In this document: piece after piece, positions 1-12,123 of the stretch | Position numbering within the stretch: position 1 is the first letter of the stretch | Layout of the letters: each line of letters opens with the position of its first letter | NCBI RefSeq assembly: GCF_037039395.1 | Contig: NZ_CP146241.1 | Coordinates: 1-64,000 of the forward strand | Source of the DNA: Agrobacterium vitis | Lineage (GTDB): Bacteria > Pseudomonadota > Alphaproteobacteria > Rhizobiales > Rhizobiaceae | Length of the DNA: 64,000 nt | Direction of reading: 5' to 3' | Notes under the pieces: model-generated | What the model was told of the DNA's origin: nothing | What the model saw: the letters and a program-made list of their open reading frames with translations, nothing else | Database searches by the model: none | Program-made: the position numbers and the translations under genes

Positions 1-225
1 GGCGTCGCGCTGCTTTCCCGCCAAACAACGCTACGAGTGAACAAATTGCGACCTCCGAAACAACTGGGACCCGAATTTTGACTTTGACGTGAAGTTTGGA
101 GCCGCTTAAGTTGAGGCGTGCGCAACTGGCGATTTGAGGTGGAGGACCACCGGGGAGCGCACGAAACATGCGCCGTTCGCCTGGGCCGTCGGACAATCCG
201 ATCACTTTCTTAAGAGAGAGCCCAT

Positions 226-1110
226 ATGCGCGCGAAAATCATTGATGGAAAAGCCTATGCTGACGGGCTGGCAGACCGAATAACTGCCGCCGTCCCAGCT
301 TTTATAGAAAAGACCGGACGCGTGCCGGGTCTGGCAGTGATACTTGTTGGCAGTGATCCGGCCAGCGAAATCTATGTCCGAAGCAAGGGGCGGAAGACCC
401 GGGAGCTCGGCATGGCCAGCTTCGAGCATATTCTTCCCGCCGAGACGGGCCAGGACGAACTCTTGGAACTCGTCAAAGAATTGAACGCCGATAATAAGGT
501 AGACGGCATACTCGTACAGTTGCCGCTTCCCGCTCACATTGATGAGTTGGCGGTTATTCAGGCAATCGATCCGAATAAGGACGTTGATGGTCTCCACCCC
601 GAAAGTGCCGGTCGTCTGGTCTCCGGGCGACCTGGGCTGGTCTCCTGTACCCCGCTCGGGTGCCTGATGCTGCTTCGTGATCAACTGGGCGATCTAACAG
701 GGCTCGATGCAATCGTTATCGGTCGCTCTATCCTAGTCGGCAAGCCGATGGGACAGCTATTGTTGGGAGCGAACTGCACGGTAACAATGGCGCATTCTCG
801 AACGCGAAACCTTGCTGACAAAGTGCGTCAGGCGGATATCGTGGTAGCAGCGGCGGGCCAAGCCGGGATGATCAAAGGTGATTGGATCAAGCCAGGGGCA
901 ACGGTGATCGATGTGGGAACCACGAAAGCAGTTTTGGATGGCAAAAAGCGGCTGCTGGGTGATGTGGATTCCTCAGCCGCTCTTGAGAGAGCCAGTGCCA
1001 TTACACCAGTACCCGGAGGCGTTGGGCCAATGACGATTATGGTTCTAATGCACAACACTGTGTTGGCAGCATACAACCGCGAGGGACTGCCGCATTTGCA
1101 ACTCTGGTAG
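226..1110 (+). CDS. folD: Bifunctional methylenetetrahydrofolate dehydrogenase/cyclohydrolase FolD
   Basis: FolD interconverts 5,10-methylene-, 5,10-methenyl- and 10-formyl-tetrahydrofolate in the cytosol, supplying one-carbon units for purine and fMet synthesis. The 294-residue product has the usual family length and shows the conserved [13 protein letters not shown] segment with the catalytic lysine, VQLPLPAHI, the nucleotide-binding [16 protein letters not shown] and the C-terminal signature [12 protein letters not shown]. The ATG at 226 follows a purine-rich AGAGAGAG ribosome site. It lies directly beside the Tn3 resolvase gene with no other folate genes near it, so it is probably an accessory copy. 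Whether it lies inside or outside the transposon is unclear because no terminal repeat could be placed. The 225 bases upstream hold no recognisable gene. Confidence 0.95.
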   Translation: MRAKIIDGKAYADGLADRITAAVPAFIEKTGRVPGLAVILVGSDPASEIYVRSKGRKTRELGMASFEHILPAETGQDELLELVKELNADNKVDGILVQLPLPAHIDELAVIQAIDPNKDVDGLHPESAGRLVSGRPGLVSCTPLGCLMLLRDQLGDLTGLDAIVIGRSILVGKPMGQLLLGANCTVTMAHSRTRNLADKVRQADIVVAAAGQAGMIKGDWIKPGATVIDVGTTKAVLDGKKRLLGDVDSSAALERASAITPVPGGVGPMTIMVLMHNTVLAAYNREGLPHLQLW

Positions 1111-1150
1111 GAGACGTATCGCTTACGATAGCGACGGATCGAAACGACGT

Positions 1151-1720
1151 TTACGCAGGGCGGCTGAGACCTAGGCGACGCATTTCCCTGTATATGGTTG
1201 ATCGCCCGAGCCCGAGTTGCCGTGCAGCTTCTGTTGGCGACGTTTTTGCTTCGATGAGTTTAATGGCGGCTTCGACTTTCTTCAGGTCAAGTGGCTGGCG
1301 ACCAGGCTTCTTTCCCTTCGCCCTTGCTGCGGCGATACCGTCCTTCGTCCGCTCCGAGATCAGCCGTCGCTCAAAATGAGCGATGGCGCCGAATACGTGG
1401 AAGATAAGCTCGCCGGAGGCGGAAGACGTATCGATCTTTTCCTCCAGGCTCAACAGGTCGATCTGGCGCTCGCGGAGCATCTTCACGATTTCGAGCAGTT
1501 CAGCCAACGACCGGCCAAGGCGGTCGAGCCGAACGATCGCCAGTGTGTCGCCAGCGCGAGCATAGGCAATCAGGTCTGTGAGACCAGGCCGGTCCATGCT
1601 CTTTCCGGACTTCACGTCGGTGAACACCTTGATTGCACCGGCATGCTCAAGGCGTAGCGTCTGACCCGCGACATCCTGATCGCCGGTCGAGACACGTGCA
1701 TAGCCGAGGATTGCCCCCAT
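1151..1720 (-). CDS. tnpR: Tn3-family serine resolvase TnpR
   Basis: Serine recombinase that resolves Tn3-type cointegrates at a res site. The 189-residue product begins MGAILGYARVSTGD, placing the catalytic serine at about residue 11, followed by the conserved VRLDRLGRSLAEL segment and a C-terminal helix-turn-helix (LGLGRSTIYREMRRLG) for res binding. A longer frame extends upstream to 2089, but the ATG at 1720 has a GGAG eight bases upstream and matches the family N-terminus, so that start is chosen. It is divergent from tnpA and the 143 bases between them carry repeated motifs like a res site. The gene appears intact. Confidence 0.93.
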   Translation of the reverse strand: MGAILGYARVSTGDQDVAGQTLRLEHAGAIKVFTDVKSGKSMDRPGLTDLIAYARAGDTLAIVRLDRLGRSLAELLEIVKMLRERQIDLLSLEEKIDTSSASGELIFHVFGAIAHFERRLISERTKDGIAAARAKGKKPGRQPLDLKKVEAAIKLIEAKTSPTEAARQLGLGRSTIYREMRRLGLSRPA

Positions 1721-1782
1721 GATAGCGTCTCCGAAACGGCCGTTCTGTGGACGGTGGCAGTCATCCTCATTCCGACACTGAA

Positions 1783-1853
1783 AAATCGTCCATAGAATAC
1801 GTCTCTTTATTCCCTGCTGTCCATAGATTATCAGGGCCTTTTGTGGACGATTT
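1783..1853. promoter_or_regulatory. Probable res site of the Tn3-family element
   Basis: The tnpR-tnpA intergenic region contains a perfect 10-bp inverted repeat, AAATCGTCCA at 1783-1792 and TGGACGATTT at 1844-1853. It also has a near-perfect direct repeat, GTCCATAGAATA at 1788-1799 and GTCCATAGATTA at 1819-1830. Repeated short half-sites between divergent tnpR and tnpA are what a resolvase-binding res site looks like. Function is inferred from position and symmetry. Confidence 0.6.
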
Positions 1854-1863
1854 AGGGGTAGAG

Positions 1864-4827
1864 ATGCGCAAACATGAACTTCTGACCGAGCATGAACGGC
1901 GACAGCTCTTATCCATTCCTGAAAACCGAGACGGCCTGGCTCGCCTCTACACCTTTGAGCCAGATGATCTCGACCTGATCCGGTATCGGCGCGAGGATCA
2001 CAATAAGCTTGGCTTCGCCTTACAGCTTTGTACCCTTCGTCATCCAGGTGTGCCTTTGGCTCGAATCCTCGGCACGATCCCGGCTTCAATGGTTTCCTTC
2101 GTGGCAGAGCAGATCGACGTTCGACCTGACGATCTAGCCAGCTATGGCCTTCTTCGAAGCCAGACGATGACGGACCATGCGCGTGAAATAGCGCAGATGA
2201 TGGGCATGCGGGCGGCCGAACGCGGTGATATCCCTACGATGATCGAAGCGGGAGCGGTCGCCGCGACGGCGACAGATAAGGGAATGCCGATCGCGATTCA
2301 CATTGTCACGACATTGCGGCAGGCGGGCATCGTGCTTCCCACCATTTCGACAATCGAGAGAGCAGGAATTGCCGGAAGGGCGCGAGCTCGTAAACATGCC
2401 AGCCAGGAGCTTATCAGGGGCTTAAGTTCCCATCAGCTCGGCATGCTCGATAGCCTCGTTCAGATTGGTTCGAAGACTGGCCTGTCGTCTCTGGCGTGGC
2501 TGAAGGCCATGCCCGTTGCTGCGAAGGCCGACAACGTTCGCGATATTCTGGAACGTTTGTCCTTTGTCCGGGCGATCGGCATTCCGGCAGCCAACAGTAT
2601 GGCCCTGCATCCCGACCGGTATCGCCAATTTGTCCGTGAAGGGCGTATGTCGCCGTCCTATATGATCGAGCGCTACACCCTTTCACGACGACGAGCGACA
2701 TTGGTAGCATTCCTGATCGACGCCGAAGAGCGCTTGACAGATGCCGCAATCGATATGGCGGACAAGCTGATCGGTTCTATGTTCACCCGCGCCAAGAACG
2801 CCAAGGCCCGAAGATACGAGGCGACAGCCAAGGATGTGTCGCGATTGATGCGCCTGTTTCGAGGCACAATTGACGCGTTGGCGGATGCCATCGAGACTGA
2901 CAGCGATCCGATCGACACCATCAATGCATCGGTCGGCTGGGCAAACCTGTTGCGAGCGCGCCAAGAGGTGGCAGAAATAGCGGACACTGCGGATCAGGAT
3001 CCGCTGATTGTTGCCGCTAACCGATACGCGACATTGCGAAAATTTGCGCCGGCCCTGATCGAGGCGCTTGAGTTCAAGGCCGGAAGAGGCAGCGCGCGGA
3101 CCGTTTCCGCTGTCAGGGTGCTTAGAGAGGCTCATCGAACGGGAAAACGCGAATTACCTGCCGACGCGCCTATGCCGTTCAAAAAGGATTGGCAGAAGAT
3201 CGTGGTCGGCGCGGACGGCAAGATCAATCGTAAGCTCTACGAGGTCGCGACACTCGCGCATCTGCGCAATAAGCTGCGGTCGGGCGACGTCTGGGTAGAG
3301 CGCTCATCGTCATATCGCCGCTTCGACAGCTATCTCCTGCCTCCGCAAATGGCGGCGCCAGTCGTCAAAGATTTAGGGCTGCCCGCATCTGCTGACGATT
3401 GGCTGGAGCAGCGGGGCCGGGAACTGGACTGGCGGCTGAAGCGGTTCTCAAAACGTCTCCAGAAAAATCAGGTTGAAGGCGTCAACTTCGATGGAAGCCG
3501 CCTGAGCATCACTCCTTTGAAATCAGTGGTGCCCGCGAGTGCGGAAACTCTGGTCAGCCAAATCGAAGGTATGATGCCGCGCATACGGATCACCGAGTTG
3601 CTGCACGAGGTCGCCGGTCAGACCGGCTTCCTTGGAGCGTTTACGAACCTGAGGACGGGACAGACATGCCCGAACGACAGTGCAATGCTGGCCGCAATCC
3701 TCGCCGATGCCACCAATCTCGGCCTCTCCCGCATGGCCCGCGCCAGCGAAGGCATCACCCGAGATCAGTTGATATGGACCAAGGACGCCTACATTCGGGA
3801 CGATACTTATACCGCCGCCTTATCAACGATCATCGATGCGCACCACCAGCTGCCGATCGCGTCGGTCTGGGGCGATGGCACGACTTCAAGCTCAGACGGT
3901 CAATTCTTCCGGGGTGGAAAGCGTGCAAAAACCGGCGGTGATGTGAATGCCCGATACGGCGTCGATCCGGGGTTCGGCTTTTATACCCATGTATCGGATC
4001 AGCATGGCCCTTACCACGTGAAGGTCATCTCGGCCGCTACGCATGAAGCGCCCTATGTCCTCGACGGTTTGCTGCATCATGGCACGAGTCTCAATATCTC
4101 GGAGCACTACACCGACACTGGCGGAGCCACCGATCACGTCTTCGCTCTCTGCACTGCTCTGGGCTTCCGGTTTTGCCCGCGGCTGCGCGATTTCCCGGAT
4201 CGACGTCTCATTCCGATCGAGCCGACCGGCAGCTATCCGCACCTAGCGCCCCTTCTCGGAAAGAGGGTCCGCGCGGACATCATCCGAGAGCATTGGGATG
4301 ATGTCCTGCGGCTCGTTGCCTCTCTGAAATCGGGTCACGTCGCACCTTCGGCCATGCTGCGAAAACTTGCTGCGTACGAGCGTCAGAACCAACTCGATGT
4401 CGCCCTTCAGGAAATCGGCAAGGTCGAGCGAACCCTGTTCATGCTGGATTGGCTGGAGAATCCGGCACTGCGCCAGCGTTGCCAGGCTGGCCTGAATAAA
4501 AGTGAGCAGCGTCATGTCCTTACGCAGGCTATCTGCACGTTCAGGCAGGGCCGTATCATCGATCGCAGCCATGAGGCCCAACAGTACCGCGCGTCCGGCC
4601 TTAACCTCGTCATCGCCGCGATCGTGTACTGGAATTCGACCTATATGGCCGACGCCCTTGCGCATATACGTTCGACCGGTAAGATCGTGGATGACGCGAT
4701 GATGGCACATACCTCACCCGTCGGATGGGAGCATATCGCATTCTCCGGCGACTTCCTCTGGGAGCAGGCCGCCAAAAGCAGGTCCCGGAAAACACTTGTC
4801 ATCTCTGACGGAGCGCGGGCAGCCTGA
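1864..4827 (+). CDS. tnpA: Tn3-family transposase TnpA
   Basis: DDE transposase for replicative transposition of a Tn3-family element. From the ATG at 1864 (after GGGGTAGAG) the product is about 987 residues, the usual length. The N-terminal third is of the DUF4158 type (about residues 5-165) and the C-terminal part is the Tn3 DDE domain. Candidate acidic residues are the D of VWGDGTTSSSDG near residue 669, the D of HYTDTGGATDH near 749 and the E of GWEHIAFSGDFLW near 954. The frame opens further upstream to 1747 but that stretch is the res-like region. No frameshift is seen. Downstream the sequence passes within about 40 bases into a truncated alpha-mannosidase frame, so the element probably inserted into that gene. 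The 38-bp terminal repeats could not be identified. Confidence 0.94.
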   Translation: MRKHELLTEHERRQLLSIPENRDGLARLYTFEPDDLDLIRYRREDHNKLGFALQLCTLRHPGVPLARILGTIPASMVSFVAEQIDVRPDDLASYGLLRSQTMTDHAREIAQMMGMRAAERGDIPTMIEAGAVAATATDKGMPIAIHIVTTLRQAGIVLPTISTIERAGIAGRARARKHASQELIRGLSSHQLGMLDSLVQIGSKTGLSSLAWLKAMPVAAKADNVRDILERLSFVRAIGIPAANSMALHPDRYRQFVREGRMSPSYMIERYTLSRRRATLVAFLIDAEERLTDAAIDMADKLIGSMFTRAKNAKARRYEATAKDVSRLMRLFRGTIDALADAIETDSDPIDTINASVGWANLLRARQEVAEIADTADQDPLIVAANRYATLRKFAPALIEALEFKAGRGSARTVSAVRVLREAHRTGKRELPADAPMPFKKDWQKIVVGADGKINRKLYEVATLAHLRNKLRSGDVWVERSSSYRRFDSYLLPPQMAAPVVKDLGLPASADDWLEQRGRELDWRLKRFSKRLQKNQVEGVNFDGSRLSITPLKSVVPASAETLVSQIEGMMPRIRITELLHEVAGQTGFLGAFTNLRTGQTCPNDSAMLAAILADATNLGLSRMARASEGITRDQLIWTKDAYIRDDTYTAALSTIIDAHHQLPIASVWGDGTTSSSDGQFFRGGKRAKTGGDVNARYGVDPGFGFYTHVSDQHGPYHVKVISAATHEAPYVLDGLLHHGTSLNISEHYTDTGGATDHVFALCTALGFRFCPRLRDFPDRRLIPIEPTGSYPHLAPLLGKRVRADIIREHWDDVLRLVASLKSGHVAPSAMLRKLAAYERQNQLDVALQEIGKVERTLFMLDWLENPALRQRCQAGLNKSEQRHVLTQAICTFRQGRIIDRSHEAQQYRASGLNLVIAAIVYWNSTYMADALAHIRSTGKIVDDAMMAHTSPVGWEHIAFSGDFLWEQAAKSRSRKTLVISDGARAA

Positions 4828-4866
4828 GTGTTCTGTCCCTGTTCACGCCAACCGTTGTTCAGCGGG

Positions 4867-5418
4867 AAACCAACGCGATGCCCTCAGAAAGCCCAGTTCG
4901 AATCCTGCGGCCATCGTTTTGTTTCACTCTCGGAAACAGACTGGGGTGCGGCCCTGCTCTCGGCGGACAAATATGGCTTTTCTGCCAAGGGCAACCGGCT
5001 AACTTTGAGCCTTGTTCGCGGCCCCATGTTTCCCGATATGCTGGCCGACGAGGGCCACCACCACTTCGTTTACGCCCTTTTGCCGCATGATGGCCGCTGG
5101 TGGAGCGAAGAGGTTCAGGCAGAGGCCGATCTCGTCAATGCGGGCCTGCATTTCACGCCCGCCACCGCCACTGAAAACTGCGACATCGCGCCTATCGGTT
5201 TTTCCGGTCAAAGTGTCCGCGTGCATGCCCTCAAGCCTGCGGAGGATGGGAAAGGCCATGTCCTGCGCCTGTCGGAGTCAGCCGGTCGTCGCGGGGCGTT
5301 TCATTTGACACTGCCAGATGGCCGCAAACCAACCCAAATCAATGCCATCGAGGAGCCGCTTGTTGATCCGGATGATCCCGTGAGCCGTCCTTTCGGTCTC
5401 GCCAGCTTCCTCTTTTGA
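4867..5418 (+). pseudogene. GH38 alpha-mannosidase, 3' fragment
   Basis: About 180 residues matching the C-terminal beta-sandwich region of bacterial glycoside hydrolase family 38 alpha-mannosidases: an FESCGHRFVSLSE segment followed by DWGAALLSADKYGFSA and LVRGPMFPDMLADEGHHHF. These families are normally around 800-1,000 residues, so the catalytic N-terminal part is missing. The fragment begins immediately after tnpA, and the missing 5' part is not found in the 225 bases before folD. Disruption by the Tn3-family element followed by loss or rearrangement of the 5' half is the simplest reading. The remaining frame is open to its natural stop, suggesting recent damage. Confidence 0.8.
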
Positions 5419-5599
5419 AGATGAGAGAACTGTAAGCCAGACACGCGGCGAATAACTGGTTGATCTTGCGTCATTCTCGCAGAAACCCCGCAAAGGCTTC
5501 AGGAAATTAGCTCTTTGACCAGTCACCTGATACACCGGTGCGTATGGGCTACCCGCAAACCCGTCTTTGAGACAGCGGCCTGAAATAGGAGAGCTTGTA

Positions 5600-5776
5600 T
5601 TGGGGTGGAAAACGTCGAAGATCGAATACGTAAACGGTTACAAGATTGTGGAGGTGGATGGGCCGTCTTTTAAAGTCTTTAAGGGCGACCAGCAGCTCGG
5701 GGATGATTTCCCCTATTCCGGTGAAGCCGCGGCTCACGCGCGATCCTTGCCAAAACTGGATAATTCGCAGGGTTAG
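5600..5776 (+). CDS. Small hypothetical protein
   Basis: Short gene of about 58 residues, mixed charged and hydrophobic, with no signal peptide or membrane segment. The TTG at 5600 is preferred because ATAGGAGAG lies just upstream at a normal distance; a TTG at 5567 in the same frame lacks such a site. I do not recognise the family. It follows the alpha-mannosidase remnant by about 180 bases on the same strand. Alternatively it is a chance frame. Confidence 0.45.
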   Translation: MGWKTSKIEYVNGYKIVEVDGPSFKVFKGDQQLGDDFPYSGEAAAHARSLPKLDNSQG

Positions 5777-6090
5777 GCACATCAAAGGCGGGGAAATTCG
5801 CATCAGATTGCAATAACCCTATCCTATTTTGATTTCCCGGGGTTTCTGCAAGTCAGACCCGCCGAGAGGAAGGTGTGACTTGGCCTTGCGTATCGTGTCG
5901 AGATGCGTCTTTGATTCTTGCGAACAAATGGCCCAATAACTACCGAGCAGCCTTGACGTCGTTGACCTGTCATTGGGTAAGGAGAACGGCAAGGGGCTCT
6001 CTATCGCGCCATGTCTTGCAGAGATTACAAGCTGTGGCCACCTTGCCTCTTAGCTGCGGTGGCCACTCTATTGTGATTGTCTCTTCAGAT
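5777..6090. other. Intergenic region with inverted repeat, no gene seen
   Basis: No convincing gene. The only structure is GTGGCCAC at 6034-6041 repeated at 6059-6066. The octamer is self-complementary, so the two copies can also form a hairpin just downstream of the oxidoreductase gene on the minus strand. No T-run follows, so a rho-independent terminator is not supported. Confidence 0.35.
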
Positions 6091-7182
6091 TCAGGCCGTT
6101 CTGTAGCGTTCCAGCCAATGCGCATATGGTGCGGGAAGTGTCCAGGACGGCTTGTCGATACCTAGCTCAAGCGCTGCTTGATAAGGCCAATGGCTGTTGG
6201 CAAGCAGCGGGCGGCCAAGCGACACCATATCTACAAAATCGTCTGCGATCAGTGCATCAGCCTGCTTTGGCTCGCTGATGAACCAGCTCGTGGTGGCGGG
6301 AAGTCCAACCTCCCGCCTTACCCGTTGGGCGATAGGCCCCATGAAAGCAGGCCCCCACGGAATATTTGCGGTCGGCGTGGAGAACCCAATGCTGACATCA
6401 ATAATGTCGAGGCCGCCAGCCTTGAAGCGGCGAACCATTTCGATCCCCTCTTCCAGGTCGTTCGAACCGTCAAATTCGGTCACGCCAAAGCGAGCGGCAA
6501 GCGGCAAATGTTCGGGCCAGACATCACGAACAGCAGCCAGCGTTTCGAGCAGAAATCTGGCACGTCCGTCAAAGTCACCACCGTAATTGTCCGTGCGCTT
6601 ATTAGACCAGGTTGAAAAGAAGCTTTGTCCGAGATAGCCATGAGCAAAATGCAGCTCAAGCCATTCAAAACCGGCGGCCAGCGCCCGCTTCGCAGCAGCG
6701 ACAAAGTCTGCCTTGATGCGTTCGATATCTGCAAGGGTCATGGCCTGTGGCACCTTGCCAAGATTTGCTCCGAACGCAATGGCGGATGGTGCCAGCGTTT
6801 CCCAGCCACGCGGATCGGACCCGGAAATATGGTCGTCTCCTTCCCATGGACGATTGGCGCTCGCTTTGCGGCCTGCGTGTGCGATCTGAATCCCGGGAAC
6901 GGCACCTGCCGCCTTCACCAAATGCACCGCTTTTTTCCAAGGCTCAATCTGCTCATCACTCCAGATGCCTGCGCATCCGGGGGTGATCCGGCCTTCCGGG
7001 GATACAGCTGTCGCTTCAGCAACCACCAAACCTGCCCCGCCGCGCGCGAGCCCAGCCAGATGGACGTGATGCCAGTCATTGATAATGCCGTCCTCGGCCG
7101 AATACTGGCACATCGGCGATACCGCAATGCGATTTCGCAGCGTTATGCCTTTGAGTGTGAAAGGGGTAAATAAGGATGACAT
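6091..7182 (-). CDS. NADH:flavin oxidoreductase of the Old Yellow Enzyme family (YqjM/NamA type)
   Basis: FMN-dependent ene-reductase of the YqjM/NamA/XenA branch, acting on activated C=C bonds or nitro compounds with NAD(P)H. The 363-residue product shows the branch-specific MCQYS cysteine motif near residue 25, the substrate-binding WHHVHLAGLARGG, QIAHAGRKA, and HFAHGYLGQSFFS with the following RTDNYGG. The ATG at 7182 has a GGAG upstream. It is transcribed divergently from an ArsR-type regulator, with a perfect 9-bp palindrome in the gap, so it is probably repressed by that protein and induced by an electrophilic or oxidative signal. Physiological substrate unknown. A second, frameshifted OYE lies at 61127-62231 but belongs to another branch. 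Confidence 0.93.
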   Translation of the reverse strand: MSSLFTPFTLKGITLRNRIAVSPMCQYSAEDGIINDWHHVHLAGLARGGAGLVVAEATAVSPEGRITPGCAGIWSDEQIEPWKKAVHLVKAAGAVPGIQIAHAGRKASANRPWEGDDHISGSDPRGWETLAPSAIAFGANLGKVPQAMTLADIERIKADFVAAAKRALAAGFEWLELHFAHGYLGQSFFSTWSNKRTDNYGGDFDGRARFLLETLAAVRDVWPEHLPLAARFGVTEFDGSNDLEEGIEMVRRFKAGGLDIIDVSIGFSTPTANIPWGPAFMGPIAQRVRREVGLPATTSWFISEPKQADALIADDFVDMVSLGRPLLANSHWPYQAALELGIDKPSWTLPAPYAHWLERYRTA

Positions 7183-7227
7183 GGAGACTCCAATTGATCG
7201 TTATAAATATACATATATGCCTTCGAT

Positions 7228-7247
7228 AGTTCGATTACAATCGAACT
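7228..7247. promoter_or_regulatory. Perfect palindrome, probable ArsR-family operator
   Basis: AGTTCGATT at 7228-7236 is mirrored exactly by AATCGAACT at 7239-7247 with a two-base spacer. It lies between the divergent OYE (start 7182) and ArsR (start 7281) genes. ArsR-family dimers bind sites of this kind overlapping promoters, so dual control of both genes is inferred. Confidence 0.7.
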
Positions 7248-7280
7248 TTGCAACAAGACCCTGTGATGCTAGGATGAACC

Positions 7281-7592
7281 ATGCGCGCTATCCCACATCC
7301 CGCTTTGAAAGACGTTACTCTCACCCAGGTGCTCTACGCCCTCAGCGACCCTGTACGGCTGGGCGTCGTGCGTCAGCTTTCCAATGAGGGACAGGCCACA
7401 TGCTCTGCACTGGATGGGGGCCGGCCAAAGTCCAGCATGTCCCACCACTTTAAAGTCTTGAGAGAGGGTGGCCTGGTGTTTACCCGTACAGATGGACCAA
7501 CGCACTTGAATGAGCTGCGCCGTGAAGAAATCGATGAGCGATTTCCAGGTCTATTGGACGCTGTCCTGGCCGTATCAGACGAGCCGGGCTGA
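7281..7592 (+). CDS. ArsR-family transcriptional regulator
   Basis: A 103-residue winged helix-turn-helix repressor. The ArsR core is visible: LYALSDPVRLGVVRQL (helix 1-2), the recognition helix PKSSMSHHFKVLREGGLV, then the wing. No cysteine metal site typical of arsenic or cadmium sensors is seen in the helix preceding the recognition helix; the single cysteine sits in ATCSAL. It may therefore sense a redox or organic ligand rather than metal. Divergent from the OYE gene with a shared palindrome, so auto- and cross-regulation is likely. Confidence 0.9.
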   Translation: MRAIPHPALKDVTLTQVLYALSDPVRLGVVRQLSNEGQATCSALDGGRPKSSMSHHFKVLREGGLVFTRTDGPTHLNELRREEIDERFPGLLDAVLAVSDEPG

Positions 7593-7837
7593 CGCACCGC
7601 ACGGTGTAGCACGTGGTGGTGAATAGCAGCTCGGCTGGTCTGTAATTTGAAGCCAGATGGCTTTGGGACTGGTGAACACCGTCAAACGGGATATGCTGTA
7701 AGAGACCTTTTGCATTCATCTGCACGCCAATATCGTAAAGGTTTGATCGACATCTCAGGCGCAGCCTTGAGGGTGATCTAACCCACACCACCATGATTGT
7801 TGCTCAAGGGAATACAAAAATCTAAGGCTGATTTTCT

Positions 7838-10995
<3,158 letters not shown>

Positions 10996-11391
10996 AATCG
11001 TTCCATCCCATATTTGACATTGGCGACATCCTCGTCCGTGCCGAGCAATTCGAACCTGTAAAGGTACGGCACCCGACATTTCCGTGAGATCACGTCGCCT
11101 GCGAGACAGAACGTCTCGCCGAAATTACTGTTGCCCGCGGCGATCACGCCCCGGAGATGAGAGCGGTTTTCCGCATCGTTGAGGAAGCGGATGACCTGTT
11201 TTGGAACGGCCCCTTTGCCACCGTCACCCGAATAGGTTGGCACGATCAGCACGTAAGGTTCATTGATCGAGGGGTCGCCACCCCGTGGGCTGACGGGGAT
11301 ACGTGACGCGCGCAAACCAAGCTTGCCGACAAAGCGATGGGTGTTTTCCGAGGTGCTGGAAAAATAGACAATCAGCCCCATCGCCAGATCC

Positions 11392-11613
11392 TCACGCCAG
11401 CGCGTTGATCATGTCGGGACGAAAACCCGCCCAATGCATATCGCCAGCGATGACGACGGGAACCTGCCGATAGCCAAGACCTTGAACCTTGGCATAGGCG
11501 TCCTCATCGACGGAAATGTCGACGATGCGGTAGTCGAGACCCTGGCGATCGAGCGCGCGGGTGGTTGCGTTGCACTGGACACAGGCAGGTTTGCTGTAAA
11601 CGGTGATGGTCAT
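11392..11613 (-). CDS. nrdH: Glutaredoxin-like NrdH
   Basis: Redoxin that reduces the NrdE C-terminal disulfide; it is fold-related to glutaredoxin but reduced by thioredoxin reductase. The 73-residue product begins [20 protein letters not shown] with the CxxC redox motif CVQC, and has the typical [20 protein letters not shown]-terminal region. Two ATGs occur in a row; the second (11613) is better placed five bases after AGGA. It is the first gene of nrdHIEF. The roughly 290 bases between it and the riboswitch hold no gene but include a hexamer repeat and a hairpin. Confidence 0.94.
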   Translation of the reverse strand: MTITVYSKPACVQCNATTRALDRQGLDYRIVDISVDEDAYAKVQGLGYRQVPVVIAGDMHWAGFRPDMINALA

Positions 11614-11688
11614 CATATCCTCGTTGGGTCTTGAATTCTGGCCGCAGAAAAGCGTTCGAAGACGTCGTTGCCGACGCTTGTCTCTGAA

Positions 11689-11724
11689 AGTGGAAGTGGA
11701 AGTGGAAGTGGAAGTGGAAGTGGA
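11689..11724. repeat. Six tandem copies of AGTGGA
   Basis: Perfect hexanucleotide tandem repeat, six units, in the nrdHIEF mRNA leader (read as UCCACU in the transcript) between the riboswitch and nrdH. Such tracts change length by slippage. An effect on leader folding is possible but not shown. Confidence 0.95.
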
Positions 11725-11846
11725 GAATGAGGGGAGCTCAGGCGCGCTTTAGCGACCGTCTTCGTTTAAACGCCGGACCGTTACAGGAAAAATCACGCAT
11801 GCCTTCACCCCGAAGTGTTTTGACGGATTGTCGGCAAGGAAACGCG

Positions 11847-11871
11847 GGCAAGCGACATCCTATCGCTTGCC
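11847..11871 (-). promoter_or_regulatory. Hairpin downstream of the riboswitch aptamer
   Basis: Arms GGCAAGCGA at 11847-11855 and TCGCTTGCC at 11863-11871 are perfect complements around a seven-base loop. It lies about 35 bases 3' of the B12 box on the minus-strand transcript, where an expression platform is expected. No T-run follows, so intrinsic termination is not indicated; a role in rho-dependent or translational control is inferred. Confidence 0.5.
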
Positions 11872-11904
11872 GTCACGCGACCTTCCGGGCACCCCGCCCG
11901 TGGA

Positions 11905-12117
11905 CGTTTTCGTTTGAGGCAGGTCTCCTGGCTCGCGGGTCGTTGCACCCATCCTCGCCTTCCCGAAGCATGATGCTTCAGTGGCTTTCACTGGACAGAT
12001 GCTCGCCGCTTACAGTTGCGGGGGCAGCTTCGGCATTGCCCGACCATCTCTGGTCCGGCGCACCGCATTCCCGTCTTAGCTTTCGATCCATCCAGAGAAT
12101 CGAAAGAACCTCGAACA
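11905..12117 (-). promoter_or_regulatory. Cobalamin (adenosylcobalamin) riboswitch upstream of nrdHIEF
   Basis: On the minus strand the conserved elements occur in order. First comes AAGACGGGAATGCGGTG near 12078-12062, then GCTGCCCCCGCAACTGTAAG near 12031-12012, then GGGAAGGCGAGGATGGGTG near 11965-11947. Last is the B12 box AGCCAGGAGACCTGCC at 11933-11918. This spacing and these motifs are diagnostic of the cobalamin riboswitch family. In the known examples, bound cobalamin lowers expression. The next gene on this strand is nrdH, about 290 bases on, so B12 would shut off the B12-independent class Ib reductase when a class II enzyme could work. Boundaries are approximate. Confidence 0.93.
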
Positions 12118-12123
12118 CTATAT

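Noticed and set aside
1..225. Search for the Tn3 left terminal repeat upstream of folD
   Set aside because: GGG-rich and CTTAAG-containing stretches are present, but none has a convincing complement just after tnpA.
11689..11724. Repeat considered as a CRISPR array
   Set aside because: Units are six bases in direct tandem without spacers; it is a simple sequence repeat.
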